Shown: positions 14,280 to 23,886 of the stretch, one piece after another | Layout of the letters: each line of letters begins with the position of its first letter | Position numbering within the stretch: position 1 is the first letter of the stretch | Assembly (NCBI GenBank): GCA_964352225.1 | Contig: CAYGRM010000039.1 | Coordinates: 1-27,140, forward strand | Source of the DNA: CAJQQY01 sp964352225 | GTDB lineage: Bacteria > Bacteroidota > Bacteroidia > Chitinophagales > Saprospiraceae | Direction: 5' to 3' | Length of the DNA stretch: 27,140 nucleotides | Made by a program: the position numbers and the translations under genes | The notes under the pieces: generated by a model | What the model saw: the letters and a program-made list of their open reading frames with translations, nothing else | Database searches by the model: none | Told to the model about the DNA's origin: nothing

Positions 14280-17200
14280 TTAAAAAGCAAAACCTGCCCC
14301 AATTGTAAACAGTTTTTCTTCATCAGAAACAAAATATTCTCCTCTGAATAACAATGCATTTACGGGACTAAACCAAATGCCTCCACCATAGCCTTTGTGC
14401 CATTTGTCAGATACTTCATCATCTATCCAAACTCGTCCATAGTCGAATCCTCCATGAATCCCCAAAGTAAAAGGTAAAATCCGATTGGTGGAGGAGATGA
14501 GTTTGATTCGTACTTCGGAGTTGTGATAGAAAGATGTATTTCCTGTAAATCTTTCTGCTCGATATCCTCGAATGGTGGAAGGCGTTCCATTAATAGTACC
14601 GCCTATGATGGCTCCGTCGTAGAAATTAAATCTCCCAAAATTATGCTGAGTTCCTACTCGTGTGGCTAAGGTGATGTATTGCCTTCTATCTATGCTATAA
14701 AACAAAGCAAGGCTCGCTTTAAATTTTCCGACATTAACGGCATCGCCCCGAACGTCATTTTCCCAACTTAAGCTTGAGTTAAATTTTGTACCTGAATGAG
14801 TGATTAATGGATTGTCAGAGTTTTCATAATTGAATTCAAATTTTGCCCCAAGTTGTAATTTGGGGTCAAAGAAATCTGGAATAGCCTCTCCAAAACTATC
14901 GACGAATCGAGATTCATTTTCATTTCTTTCTATTCCAATTCTACGAACTATTCCTCCGATTAAGATTTCACCATTTCCTCTTGTGATTAATTTTCGCAAA
15001 TTTGGATTAATATAAATCAGACTATTTTGTACTCGATTGAAAGACAATTCATCAGTTGTTTTTTGAGTTTCATTTCCCAATCCAAAAAAGTTGTAAGCAA
15101 ATCGATCACCATAAAAACGTGAATCAATGGTGAAATCCATCTTCCCAATTGTTCGAATAAATTCTCCTTGATAAATTACATCTACGGAAACTTTACTAGC
15201 CGCAGCAGTAACGGAAAGGTGATGAAATTGCGAGTAAGGGAATTTTTTATAACCATACCTTACCCAATTGGCAAAGGCTCCAAATACGAATCCATCATCT
15301 GGGTTCCTTCCAATAATTGGTAATGGCATCAGGAAATCATATTCGTAATGAATATTTTCTCGATCATAAATATTATCATCTCGATGATTAGAAGTTTTGT
15401 TTTTTGCCTCTGTTCCTAAATTTAAAGTGTTGCCTTTTGGAGTATCATACACCCATGTTTTTTTTCCAAGTCCTCCAACCTTTGAACTGTCATTAAAAGT
15501 ATCATCTCCCAAACACCCAATCGTTCGAATGAAAATTCCTTTTCGACCACCACCTGTGATATTAAAAATATCATCATCACCTAAGCCATAAATATTTAAT
15601 TCATTCGTTTCAGATTTTAGGAAAAGCCGATGGTACACTAGTTTTTGTTTATCTCCTGCTTTATTAGAATCATATACTTTAACATCCACATCTCCATTTT
15701 CCATTCGAGTAATTTCAAATAATTCTTTTTTGTCTGTTCCATAAATATCCACCTCCTTTGCCAAATATTTATAATATTTTTTAGCAATCTCCATCATATT
15801 ATCTCGACGTTGCTTGACAACTTCTTTAATCTTATCACCTGCTAGCCGCTGAGCTTCAGCTGGCATATTTCTAAAAGCTTCATCGATTATTTCATCGGTT
15901 ACCTGTTCTTGGATATATTTAGTTTCTCGCTCCCAATCTTCCCAAGCCATTTCGCCAATGAAAGAATTATCGAAAATCCGACCATTGTAAGTTGTCCATT
16001 TTATATTTCCTACATTGGCTTTATAAGGTTTTAACAAACGAAGGAAGGGAACAAAATTATTAGCAATGATGGTTAAGAATCCATCATAATTAGAAAAAGG
16101 TTGATCTCGATCTCGAGGGATGGGACGATATAATTTTTCACCATCTTCATCTTTGACCAAAGACCATCGCCATTGATCATCATGTCGATCAAAATCACCA
16201 ATCATGATGTCAAACATTCGACTTCGCAAAGCCCAAGCTTGGTCAACTTTGTGATTATTATTTTTAGTGATTTTTGAAACGAGTTTATCTGTATTTAAAA
16301 TTTTAATCGGATTCCCAAAACTAGGATTGTCTTTCCATTCCGTGACAGGACGCTCTTCAAATAAATAAACAGCTCCTCCGTAGACATCATTATATTCTCC
16401 CAAGGTAGGTTGCTTAGGAACATAAAATAATTTTGGATTGGTGTGATAAACTTTAGCAGCATCCGCCATTTTTGGAATCACCAAAGGAGCAAAAGGGTAA
16501 GTTGCCAGATAGGTATCTTCGACAATTGAGCCTGCTAAATCCATTTGGTTAAAAGGGTAGGGGATCAAGCGGGAAGCATCTTTGGTCATGTCTCGCATCG
16601 TATATTGTCGACCTTGACTATCTTCTAATCTGACTGAATTCGTTTGACCACCACCACCACGTTTGATTGGGGTTAGACCACCTGCGTAAGTGGACAAATC
16701 TAGTACCTCAAAATTAAATTTAGTCACATAAGTTTCGCGATGATGTTTTCCCAAAAAGGCATTTCTAAACTTAGTTCCTCTCTTTACTTTACGAGTTAAT
16801 AACAATGTATTTACGGAATCCTTTTTTTGATCATATTCTGGAAAATCAGTTATTTGTTCTCGTTGATAGATTTCTAATTTGTCTCTTATTTTTTTGCGAA
16901 AAATTAATTCTCCATTTTTATCTCCTTCAACTGATCTCCAAAATTCCAACCATGTGGTTCCATCTTCATAAAATTCTAATTTAGAAAATCCTTGACCACC
17001 ATAAACGAATTGAGCACCGTTTCCCAATTTTGCAGGATTCTCTTTTGATCCTGCTCCACTTACAATAAATTGATGCTGATCTGCTTCGATGTATTGCAAA
17101 TTATGCTCATGGCCAGCTGCAAAAATAAAACGTCCATTTTTACCTGCACCTAATAACAAAGACCTTTTCATAGCTCGATAACCAGGGTGCGCTAAATCTT

Positions 17201-18071
17201 GTCGACTGCCAATAATTCCTCTGCCAATGGCAGCCAATGATCCTAAACCTGGTAATGGAATGTATAAGTTTTCATTCAATTCAGTCAAAGGAAATAAATG
17301 CATTTTAGCCGTATATTTACCACCATGAGGCCCATAAGAATTTAGGGGATGGTGCATTAAGACGACGACGTTTTTATTTCGATTTTTTCTTAAAGACTCT
17401 TCAAAAAGAAAATCGAATACTCTTTTATTTTTAGCATCACAACCATCATTAATAGCTGCATCTTTATTCCAATCTCTTAAGTACCAATTAGAATCAATAA
17501 TTACAAAAGCTAAATTTTTATTAACTTCCACGATTTCGGGACCACCGCAACCATTATCTGGCATGAAGTAATTTTTCCAATCATCTTCATCTTCAATTTC
17601 AGCATTAAGGTGTTTTTCAATATATTTTTCTTGACGTTTTACACCTTTTAATCCATGCCGAATCCAATCATGATTACCCGGAAGAAAAATAGGATCACCT
17701 TTGAAATCTTTTAAAATATTGAGTTGAGCATCTAGGCGAGCTTCTGCTTTTACTCGGTCTTCATCATCACTCTTGGGAGGCATTCCATACGGATAAATAT
17801 TATCTCCTAAAAATACAACGTGACTATTTTTATTGGCTTCCGCTAATTTTTTTTGTAAAAGTGCTAAAGCTGGTGTAGGCGTATTTCCATCTTTTGAATT
17901 TCCTGCATCACCAATGAGGAAAACAGTATGTTCTAATTTTCCTGAAGGTGCTTCAACATTATTGGCTTTCCAATCTTTGTTATCCTTGTCATATTGCACT
18001 TTGAAAGTAGCACAAGAAGGAAGCATTAAAATAATTAGAAGAACGATAAGTGTGTGTAATGATTTTTTCAT
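14280..18071 (-). CDS. Lipoprotein with metallophosphatase, kinase-like and Omp85-type barrel domains
   Basis: A 1263-residue predicted outer-membrane enzyme. A lipobox LPSC puts the lipidated cysteine at C20. Residues about 47-400 are a purple-acid-type metallophosphatase with all motifs: D55 (GDAG), D90 (GDN), N133-H134 (GNHD), H240-H241, and H321/H323 (GHEH). Residues about 460-780 resemble atypical kinases: a Gly-rich loop (472-475), R493/K497, an acid-rich FEERP strand (571-575), D628-R-H630 in place of the catalytic loop, and RPIPRDRD (649-656) in place of the metal loop, as in CotH. Residues about 827-860 are GD-rich, RTX-like. Residues about 905-1263 are an Omp85/BamA-like barrel, with the RGY signature at 1168-1170, a late GFDYGRVW strand and a terminal Phe. 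No POTRA domain is seen. It follows its 1230-residue paralogue by 99 bases. The phosphatase and barrel calls are strong; the kinase call is by motif pattern and remains a hypothesis. Confidence 0.85.
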   Translation of the reverse strand: MKKSLHTLIVLLIILMLPSCATFKVQYDKDNKDWKANNVEAPSGKLEHTVFLIGDAGNSKDGNTPTPALALLQKKLAEANKNSHVVFLGDNIYPYGMPPKSDDEDRVKAEARLDAQLNILKDFKGDPIFLPGNHDWIRHGLKGVKRQEKYIEKHLNAEIEDEDDWKNYFMPDNGCGGPEIVEVNKNLAFVIIDSNWYLRDWNKDAAINDGCDAKNKRVFDFLFEESLRKNRNKNVVVLMHHPLNSYGPHGGKYTAKMHLFPLTELNENLYIPLPGLGSLAAIGRGIIGSRQDLAHPGYRAMKRSLLLGAGKNGRFIFAAGHEHNLQYIEADQHQFIVSGAGSKENPAKLGNGAQFVYGGQGFSKLEFYEDGTTWLEFWRSVEGDKNGELIFRKKIRDKLEIYQREQITDFPEYDQKKDSVNTLLLTRKVKRGTKFRNAFLGKHHRETYVTKFNFEVLDLSTYAGGLTPIKRGGGGQTNSVRLEDSQGRQYTMRDMTKDASRLIPYPFNQMDLAGSIVEDTYLATYPFAPLVIPKMADAAKVYHTNPKLFYVPKQPTLGEYNDVYGGAVYLFEERPVTEWKDNPSFGNPIKILNTDKLVSKITKNNNHKVDQAWALRSRMFDIMIGDFDRHDDQWRWSLVKDEDGEKLYRPIPRDRDQPFSNYDGFLTIIANNFVPFLRLLKPYKANVGNIKWTTYNGRIFDNSFIGEMAWEDWERETKYIQEQVTDEIIDEAFRNMPAEAQRLAGDKIKEVVKQRRDNMMEIAKKYYKYLAKEVDIYGTDKKELFEITRMENGDVDVKVYDSNKAGDKQKLVYHRLFLKSETNELNIYGLGDDDIFNITGGGRKGIFIRTIGCLGDDTFNDSSKVGGLGKKTWVYDTPKGNTLNLGTEAKNKTSNHRDDNIYDRENIHYEYDFLMPLPIIGRNPDDGFVFGAFANWVRYGYKKFPYSQFHHLSVTAAASKVSVDVIYQGEFIRTIGKMDFTIDSRFYGDRFAYNFFGLGNETQKTTDELSFNRVQNSLIYINPNLRKLITRGNGEILIGGIVRRIGIERNENESRFVDSFGEAIPDFFDPKLQLGAKFEFNYENSDNPLITHSGTKFNSSLSWENDVRGDAVNVGKFKASLALFYSIDRRQYITLATRVGTQHNFGRFNFYDGAIIGGTINGTPSTIRGYRAERFTGNTSFYHNSEVRIKLISSTNRILPFTLGIHGGFDYGRVWIDDEVSDKWHKGYGGGIWFSPVNALLFRGEYFVSDEEKLFTIGAGFAF

Positions 18072-18170
18072 TTTTCAAAATTTCAAAATTTTTTCAATAT
18101 TTTTTATTAACCACAGAATTTTCAAATTCTAATAAAGCAATTAATTAGTGAACATCTAAGGTGGAAAAGA

Positions 18171-21100
18171 TCACAAAGCTTTTCCAAAACTGATCACAGG
18201 AAAGAATGACTCTTCTTCTGAGAATCCAACTTGCAACGAGATACTCAATGCTTCATTTAATGGAACAATGAAAATACCTGCACCATATCCTGCATGCCAT
18301 TTAGTACTATTCGCCTCATCAAAATCTGAGTAGACTCTTCCTGTATCGTAAAAGGCTTTTATACCAAATTTGACTGGAACAACAGAAGTGTATCGTTGAA
18401 ATAACTGCCACCGAATTTCTGAATTAAAATACATACTAGACTCTCCTGTAAATCGCTCGCCGATAAACCCTCGCAGTCCGGTAGCTCCTCCAATATTTGG
18501 TAAATGATAAAATGGAACATTACCATGAGTGATTGCTCCTCCAAAACGAACACCAAGGGTAACTGGATTTTGATGTTTGGAGGAAATATAATATTCGATA
18601 GAGCTTGAAGCAATACCATAAGTGGTAGTCTCTGGAACACCCTCTACGATCGTTCCAAATCGATAATCCATCAGCCATAAAATACCATTATATGGAAATC
18701 CACTTTGATCTCTAAAATCAATTATTGCTCTGGCTTTGACAGGAACTTCTCCAATTTGGGTATTTGCTCCAAATAGGGTTGTGTCGACAGAAAGAATTGA
18801 ATTTCCGGGATTATCAAAACGACTAGTTTCGTACCCTACTAAAAAGTCAAGACTACTTTTTTTCCAAAACTGTTTTCCAATTCCTGATTCTATTGAAAAC
18901 TTATTTCGAGAAAAGCGATAAAAATTTTCATCTTGTCGTTCCTCTAAATTAGCCGTGTTATTTCCTACTCCGAAAAAATTATTTCTAAATTCGGGGCTTG
19001 CTAAATCTATTTCGAAAGGAATATCCCAGTTTTTTAAAGCATGGTGAAAACGAGCAGAATAATTTGCCGCAAAGTTCTTCTCTGTGGAAGCGCTTGCATA
19101 AATTGAATGTGTACTTCCATAATCTTTTTTTCCAAATTTTTGACGAAGAAAAGTCGTCCCAAGTTTTAAACTCAACCCATTAAAGTTATTGTACGACATT
19201 CCAAGGATGGGTGAATTCCAATTGTAGTCAAATGCTGTTCGGTCGTATTCATATATTTTCTTATTCCAATGATTGACAACTTTACTTCCCTTGCCAACTT
19301 CGAATTTTGTTCCCTTTCCTTTGTCGTAAAGTAATGTTTTAGTTTTGGAAGATTTTTCTTCATCTTTAAAAACATCATCGCCAGAATTTCCTAAAACTCG
19401 GATGAGTATTTTGGATTTTCCATTTCCTTTGATGTCAAAAATATCATCACCACCTAACCCATAAATCCTTAGTTCTTTAGTTTCATTTGGAAAAAAAGTT
19501 CTGTCGTAATAGAGATCATTGCCTTTTTTCTTTTTCTTTATATTGAAAATTTTAAGGTTGATATTTCCATCATCCATTCGAGTAATTTCAAAATACTCTT
19601 TATCATTGGAGCCAATAACATCAATATATTCAGCCAAGTAATCATAATACCAGCCTGCATATTTTTCTAAATGTTTGATTCTTGATTTAAGTTTTTTGGC
19701 AATGGTCTTTCCAGATTTATCTTGAATTTCGATAGGCATTTTTAAAACGGCCTGATCTATTTCTTCCTCAGAAATATTATCTTGAATACTTCGTGCAGCT
19801 GCTAACCAATCCTCTTTGGTTGCGGTGGTAGATAAAAACCGATCCATATGAATCGCTTGATACATTAAACTTCGCAACTCTTTTTTCTTCAAATCATAAC
19901 CGAAAGTTTCGATGTTTTTGATCGCCCAACTTCGATTAGCCAACCAAGGAATAATTCCATCTTGCAAGGAAAAAGTATGATCTCGATCTCGAGGAATTGG
20001 TCGGAAAAAATATCCATTTTCTTGATCATACCTCGCCCATTTCCAATTGTCTTCATGCTTACTCCAATCTCCAATCAACATATCGAAAACTCGAGCCTTG
20101 ATAAATTCCTTTTCATCTAATCTATTTTTTCGAGTATCATAAAGTTTTTTGTACAGCTTATTGCTTTGATAAATTTTATCGGCTCCGCCAAAAACTTCAC
20201 CTGCATCATTGGGTTTACTGGGGTTATCTTCAAGCATGCCGAGTAGGTTGCCATATCTTTTTTGGAAAGTACCCAATTTTGGATCGTCGGGCAAAATATA
20301 CAATGTTGGCGTAGCGTGAAGAATATCGATTTCATCCAAAAGTGCGGCAACCGCCATGGCTCCGTAGGGACTTTGTGTCGAAGTTTGATCGCGCATTAAA
20401 GGTGTGATAAAGGTAGGTCTCAATTTATAATTAAAAGCTTTCGAAGGATCTTTGTTAACGGAACGGAAGGTATATTGAGTACCATCTTCAGCTTTGAATT
20501 TTAAGGATGTGGTTTGTCGACCACCCCCTTTTTTGTAGATTTTTAATCCACCAAAAGTATTATCTAAATCTAAAGAAGGAACCGTAACTGGTTTCGTCCA
20601 AGTCGTTCGATAATGTTTCCCTAACCATAATTTTTTCCATCCGCCACTTTTATATTCTTCGCCTGCGATGGCAATAGTATCAGGGTATGCTCGCTCTAAT
20701 TTTATACTAGCTTTTTCTTTTGAAATGCATGGTGTATAGGTGAAATTGATAGGTGTATTTTCATTATTTAAATTTCCTTCGATACATGAGGAAAGAAATA
20801 AAAGATGGTTTTCTTTCGCAATTAATTCATCTTTTTCTCTTTCCCAAAAGGTAGATTCTATTTTTCCAGAATCAAAATAATTCAAAACAATGATTCCAGC
20901 TTTGGAAGAACTCAACAAGGCATTTTTGTGGGAGCTAGCATATTTCCCTTTGGAAGGAGCCCCGCTATTGATTAAATAATTTTCGCCATGACGAATAATT
21001 TGTTGGTTTTTTTCGTGAGCTGATACGTAAATTAAGTTTTGATGAAAGAAAAAAAGATTATAAAATTCTTCTCGATATTCTAGTAGATGCTCATTAGAAA

Positions 21101-21863
21101 TATCTTCAGGTGTTCCAATGTTTCGATGGTAAGCAGTTTTAAAACTTCCCAAAACAGGAAACGGTTTTAAATGATCAAACATGGAAAAATGACCTCCGTA
21201 GTTTCCAAAAGATTCAAAGGGGTGATGCCCTGCAATGATGATGTTTTTGTCTCGGTTTTCATTTACTTCGCTCTCTAATTCTTCAGCAAAATCCTCACCT
21301 GTGATAACTGTGCAAAATCCATCTTCCGCTCGAGGCTTGTCAAAAGGATGATTCCACCATTGTGAATTGGCTACAATCAAAAGTAAGGATTCATCTAAAT
21401 CATAAGTGTCTGGACCAGGGCAACCTTTTTTATTTGTCCATTCAGTTCGTTTAAAATTATTGTCTTTGATGAATGATTTTATTTCTTTTTCTAATTTTTC
21501 AAATTGCTTTTGACCTCCTTTGCTACTTTTGTTCCAATCGCGATCACCAGCAATTAAGATTATTTTTCCTTGGGGAATTTGCTCAACTGTCTTTATTAAA
21601 AATTGTAAACGCTCAAATTGAGCAGTCCATTTTTTAGAACCATATTTAGCATCTGTCAAATCCCCATTTAGAATTAAAGTAAACGGTTGCTGTGTTTTTT
21701 TCAAAGTAGTTTCGAGTGAAGTAAAAAATCCTTCATCCGAAACCGCTTCGCAAATATTTCCAGTCAAAAAAACTTGATGTTTATAATCTTTTTTTTGCCC
21801 TTGAGCTGAGTAACTTAAAGAAAATAAAAAGAAGAAAAGAATCGTATATTTTATTAAATCCAT
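18171..21863 (-). CDS. Paralogue of the phosphatase/kinase-like/Omp85 barrel protein with degenerate active sites
   Basis: A 1230-residue protein with the same domain order as its downstream paralogue, but with a standard signal peptide (about 1-22, ending AQG) and no lipobox. In the phosphatase region (about 28-345) the ligands are lost: GDAG becomes TGNI (N36), GNHD becomes GDRD (D107, R108), and GHEH becomes AHEK (K285). D68 and H213-H214 remain. In the kinase-like region the Gly-rich loop (446-448) and RPIPRDRD (621-628) remain, but DRH becomes SKH (601-603). The GD-rich segment (about 800-832) and the Omp85-like barrel (about 875-1230, with RGF at 1131-1133) are kept, so the barrel is probably functional. 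The two proteins are clearly related by tandem duplication. The likely role is a pseudo-enzyme partner of the 1263-residue protein. It is the second gene of a three-gene - strand block. Confidence 0.85.
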   Translation of the reverse strand: MDLIKYTILFFFLFSLSYSAQGQKKDYKHQVFLTGNICEAVSDEGFFTSLETTLKKTQQPFTLILNGDLTDAKYGSKKWTAQFERLQFLIKTVEQIPQGKIILIAGDRDWNKSSKGGQKQFEKLEKEIKSFIKDNNFKRTEWTNKKGCPGPDTYDLDESLLLIVANSQWWNHPFDKPRAEDGFCTVITGEDFAEELESEVNENRDKNIIIAGHHPFESFGNYGGHFSMFDHLKPFPVLGSFKTAYHRNIGTPEDISNEHLLEYREEFYNLFFFHQNLIYVSAHEKNQQIIRHGENYLINSGAPSKGKYASSHKNALLSSSKAGIIVLNYFDSGKIESTFWEREKDELIAKENHLLFLSSCIEGNLNNENTPINFTYTPCISKEKASIKLERAYPDTIAIAGEEYKSGGWKKLWLGKHYRTTWTKPVTVPSLDLDNTFGGLKIYKKGGGRQTTSLKFKAEDGTQYTFRSVNKDPSKAFNYKLRPTFITPLMRDQTSTQSPYGAMAVAALLDEIDILHATPTLYILPDDPKLGTFQKRYGNLLGMLEDNPSKPNDAGEVFGGADKIYQSNKLYKKLYDTRKNRLDEKEFIKARVFDMLIGDWSKHEDNWKWARYDQENGYFFRPIPRDRDHTFSLQDGIIPWLANRSWAIKNIETFGYDLKKKELRSLMYQAIHMDRFLSTTATKEDWLAAARSIQDNISEEEIDQAVLKMPIEIQDKSGKTIAKKLKSRIKHLEKYAGWYYDYLAEYIDVIGSNDKEYFEITRMDDGNINLKIFNIKKKKKGNDLYYDRTFFPNETKELRIYGLGGDDIFDIKGNGKSKILIRVLGNSGDDVFKDEEKSSKTKTLLYDKGKGTKFEVGKGSKVVNHWNKKIYEYDRTAFDYNWNSPILGMSYNNFNGLSLKLGTTFLRQKFGKKDYGSTHSIYASASTEKNFAANYSARFHHALKNWDIPFEIDLASPEFRNNFFGVGNNTANLEERQDENFYRFSRNKFSIESGIGKQFWKKSSLDFLVGYETSRFDNPGNSILSVDTTLFGANTQIGEVPVKARAIIDFRDQSGFPYNGILWLMDYRFGTIVEGVPETTTYGIASSSIEYYISSKHQNPVTLGVRFGGAITHGNVPFYHLPNIGGATGLRGFIGERFTGESSMYFNSEIRWQLFQRYTSVVPVKFGIKAFYDTGRVYSDFDEANSTKWHAGYGAGIFIVPLNEALSISLQVGFSEEESFFPVISFGKAL

Positions 21864-21899
21864 AATTGGTTTTTTTGAGAAAATGGAAAAAATATAATT

Positions 21900-22943
21900 C
21901 TATTTTTTTTGATGAGTATGTTCAAGTTCTTCCTTAGGAGGTGAAACGAAAATACTAATATTAAAGAATGGAGCACCCGTAGGATTAGTGTTAAACTCGT
22001 CGGTAGAAATATTTTTTGCTTCAAATTCACTACTAAAATTAAACTGGTAACCTAACTTGATACTTCCCCAAACCCAAGGTACAAAACGATGTTCTATTCT
22101 TCCAGAGAGCAGTACCTCCGCATGATTATAAGCATAATCTAAGGGAGTTAAATTTGAATTTTCATTGATATCAATGCGATAGCTTTCACTATTATATTCT
22201 ACTCCAGCTAATAAAATATTTGATGGGTTGAGATTATATCTGATGGAAATCATGGCAGGCAGCACGGATTCAATTCCCCAGCGGTTATTAAAATTCTTAT
22301 TGTATAAAATAAAAGGTAGGATATTATTTCTGCGAAAACTTTTTGAAATAGCTAACCCAATTCCCCATTCTAAATTTTCATTAGGCTTGATGGCGTACAA
22401 TCCTAAAAACTTATAAATGGCATATTTATTATTAAAAGAAAATACAGTATTGTAATCACCACTTGAAGTATATTTAAATCGTAAGGCTAAGTATCTAGTT
22501 TCATTAATTGGTTTCGATACGATAAGGCTAAGGGAATTGTTTTTTAGTTTTTCATTATTTAGTTCTCGAAAAACAGAATTAAAATCTGCACCAACATTTT
22601 GAATGCTAAAATTTTCGGAAAAATATTGGTAGCCTACCAACATTTTAAAGTTGTCTTTGAGTACTAAAGGAGCTTTGATTTTAAATTCAATACTTTCTAA
22701 TTTATCATAGGTACTTAATTGGTTGGAAAAAGGGAAATCTTGTTCATTAAAAGTACCTCCATTCATCCAACCGTAGGCTAGTACTATTCCTCGCGATTTC
22801 GACTTATTATATACTCCTGGAGAACAATAACATCTGGCTTCAATATCGTTTTCTAGTAAATCTTCAGGAAATAGATCTGGTTTGACTTGAGAAAAGGAAT
22901 TTTTTCCGAACAAAAGAAGCAAAATAAAAAAGTGATATTTCAT
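21900..22943 (-). CDS. Outer-membrane beta-barrel protein, DUF6268-like
   Basis: A 347-residue protein with a signal peptide (about 1-18, ending SFSQ). The mature region has many amphipathic strands, such as ARCYCSPGVYN (36-46, with an unusual CYC), FKMLVGYQYF, YLALRFKYTSSG and WGIGLAISKSF, typical of an outer-membrane barrel; it resembles DUF6268 proteins. The C-terminus ends in a charged, His-containing tail. It is the first gene of a three-gene - strand block, 36 bases ahead of the 1230-residue phosphatase-barrel paralogue, so it is probably co-transcribed with it. No catalytic motif is seen. The exact family is uncertain. Confidence 0.7.
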   Translation of the reverse strand: MKYHFFILLLLFGKNSFSQVKPDLFPEDLLENDIEARCYCSPGVYNKSKSRGIVLAYGWMNGGTFNEQDFPFSNQLSTYDKLESIEFKIKAPLVLKDNFKMLVGYQYFSENFSIQNVGADFNSVFRELNNEKLKNNSLSLIVSKPINETRYLALRFKYTSSGDYNTVFSFNNKYAIYKFLGLYAIKPNENLEWGIGLAISKSFRRNNILPFILYNKNFNNRWGIESVLPAMISIRYNLNPSNILLAGVEYNSESYRIDINENSNLTPLDYAYNHAEVLLSGRIEHRFVPWVWGSIKLGYQFNFSSEFEAKNISTDEFNTNPTGAPFFNISIFVSPPKEELEHTHQKK

Positions 22944-23086
22944 TTGAGGTTGAGAGTTTTTCGTTAAGTTTTTTATTTATCAAGCCACCATTTTAAGAAA
23001 AATTACGTATTGAATATTAAATATACTATTACCCTAATTTTAAATATTATTAAATCTATATTTTTTTAAAAAAATCAAAGGTTCTT

Positions 23087-23881
23087 ATGCCGCTAAAAAC
23101 AATTATCAGTTTAATACTTTTATGTTCATTTTCTTTTCTTCATGCTCAATTTGAAAGTCCTTATCAATGTACAAAAAAGAAAGATGTAATTATCTATTCG
23201 ATCGGTTCTGTTGGACTGGGGCTTGGATATTATCTTCATGCTAAAGCTCCAGTTTTAGAAGTTGAGCAAGTTCAATTATTGGATAAAAATTCGATCAATC
23301 GCTTTGATAGAATTGCAACTTCTTATTCTTCCATGAAAGCAAAAAAAGCGAGCGACGTATTTTTCTATGGCGCTATGGCGATGCCTGCTCTTTTTGGTTT
23401 TTCTAAAAAAATGAGAAATGATGCAAAAAATATTTCTTTAATCTATGGTGAAACATTATTCCTTACAGTAGGAATTACTTTGATTACAAAAAAAACGGTT
23501 CTTCGAAATCGACCTTTAGTCTATAATTCAAATTTTGATATCAGTACTAAATTAGAAAAAAATGCTCGTTATTCTTTTTTCTCAGGACACACTTCAGTAG
23601 TATCAGCGAGTTCATTTTTTACGGCAAAAGTTTTTGCTGATTATCATCCAGATTCCAAGTGGAAACCAGTTGTTTGGGGAGCTGCAGTTACAATTCCAGC
23701 AATTACTGGATATTTAAGAGTGAGAGCTGGAAAGCATTATCCAACTGATGTAATCACAGGGTATGCAGTTGGTGCGGTGATTGGAATTTTAATTCCACAA
23801 ATTCATAAAAGAAAAAAACAAAATGAGCATCTACAGCTTTCTGTGGGTCCTTCTGGAGGATATTTTAGTTTGGAGTTTTAA
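23087..23881 (+). CDS. PAP2-family (type 2 phosphatidic acid phosphatase-like) membrane protein
   Basis: A 264-residue protein with a signal peptide (about 1-20, ending LHA). The three PAP2 motifs are present: K135-x6-R142-P143, S166-G-H168 (FFSGHTS), and R211-x5-H217-x3-D221 (the usual leading Ser is Leu here). H168, H217 and D221 are the catalytic phosphate-transfer and acid/base residues. Several hydrophobic segments (about 33-50, 90-105, 118-134, 166-184, 195-210 and 222-238) suit a membrane phosphatase acting on lipid or isoprenoid phosphates in the periplasm. It is divergent from the phosphatase-barrel block (143-base shared upstream region) and ends five bases before the convergent PycTM-like gene. 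Confidence 0.88.
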   Translation: MPLKTIISLILLCSFSFLHAQFESPYQCTKKKDVIIYSIGSVGLGLGYYLHAKAPVLEVEQVQLLDKNSINRFDRIATSYSSMKAKKASDVFFYGAMAMPALFGFSKKMRNDAKNISLIYGETLFLTVGITLITKKTVLRNRPLVYNSNFDISTKLEKNARYSFFSGHTSVVSASSFFTAKVFADYHPDSKWKPVVWGAAVTIPAITGYLRVRAGKHYPTDVITGYAVGAVIGILIPQIHKRKKQNEHLQLSVGPSGGYFSLEF

Positions 23882-23886
23882 GATGC

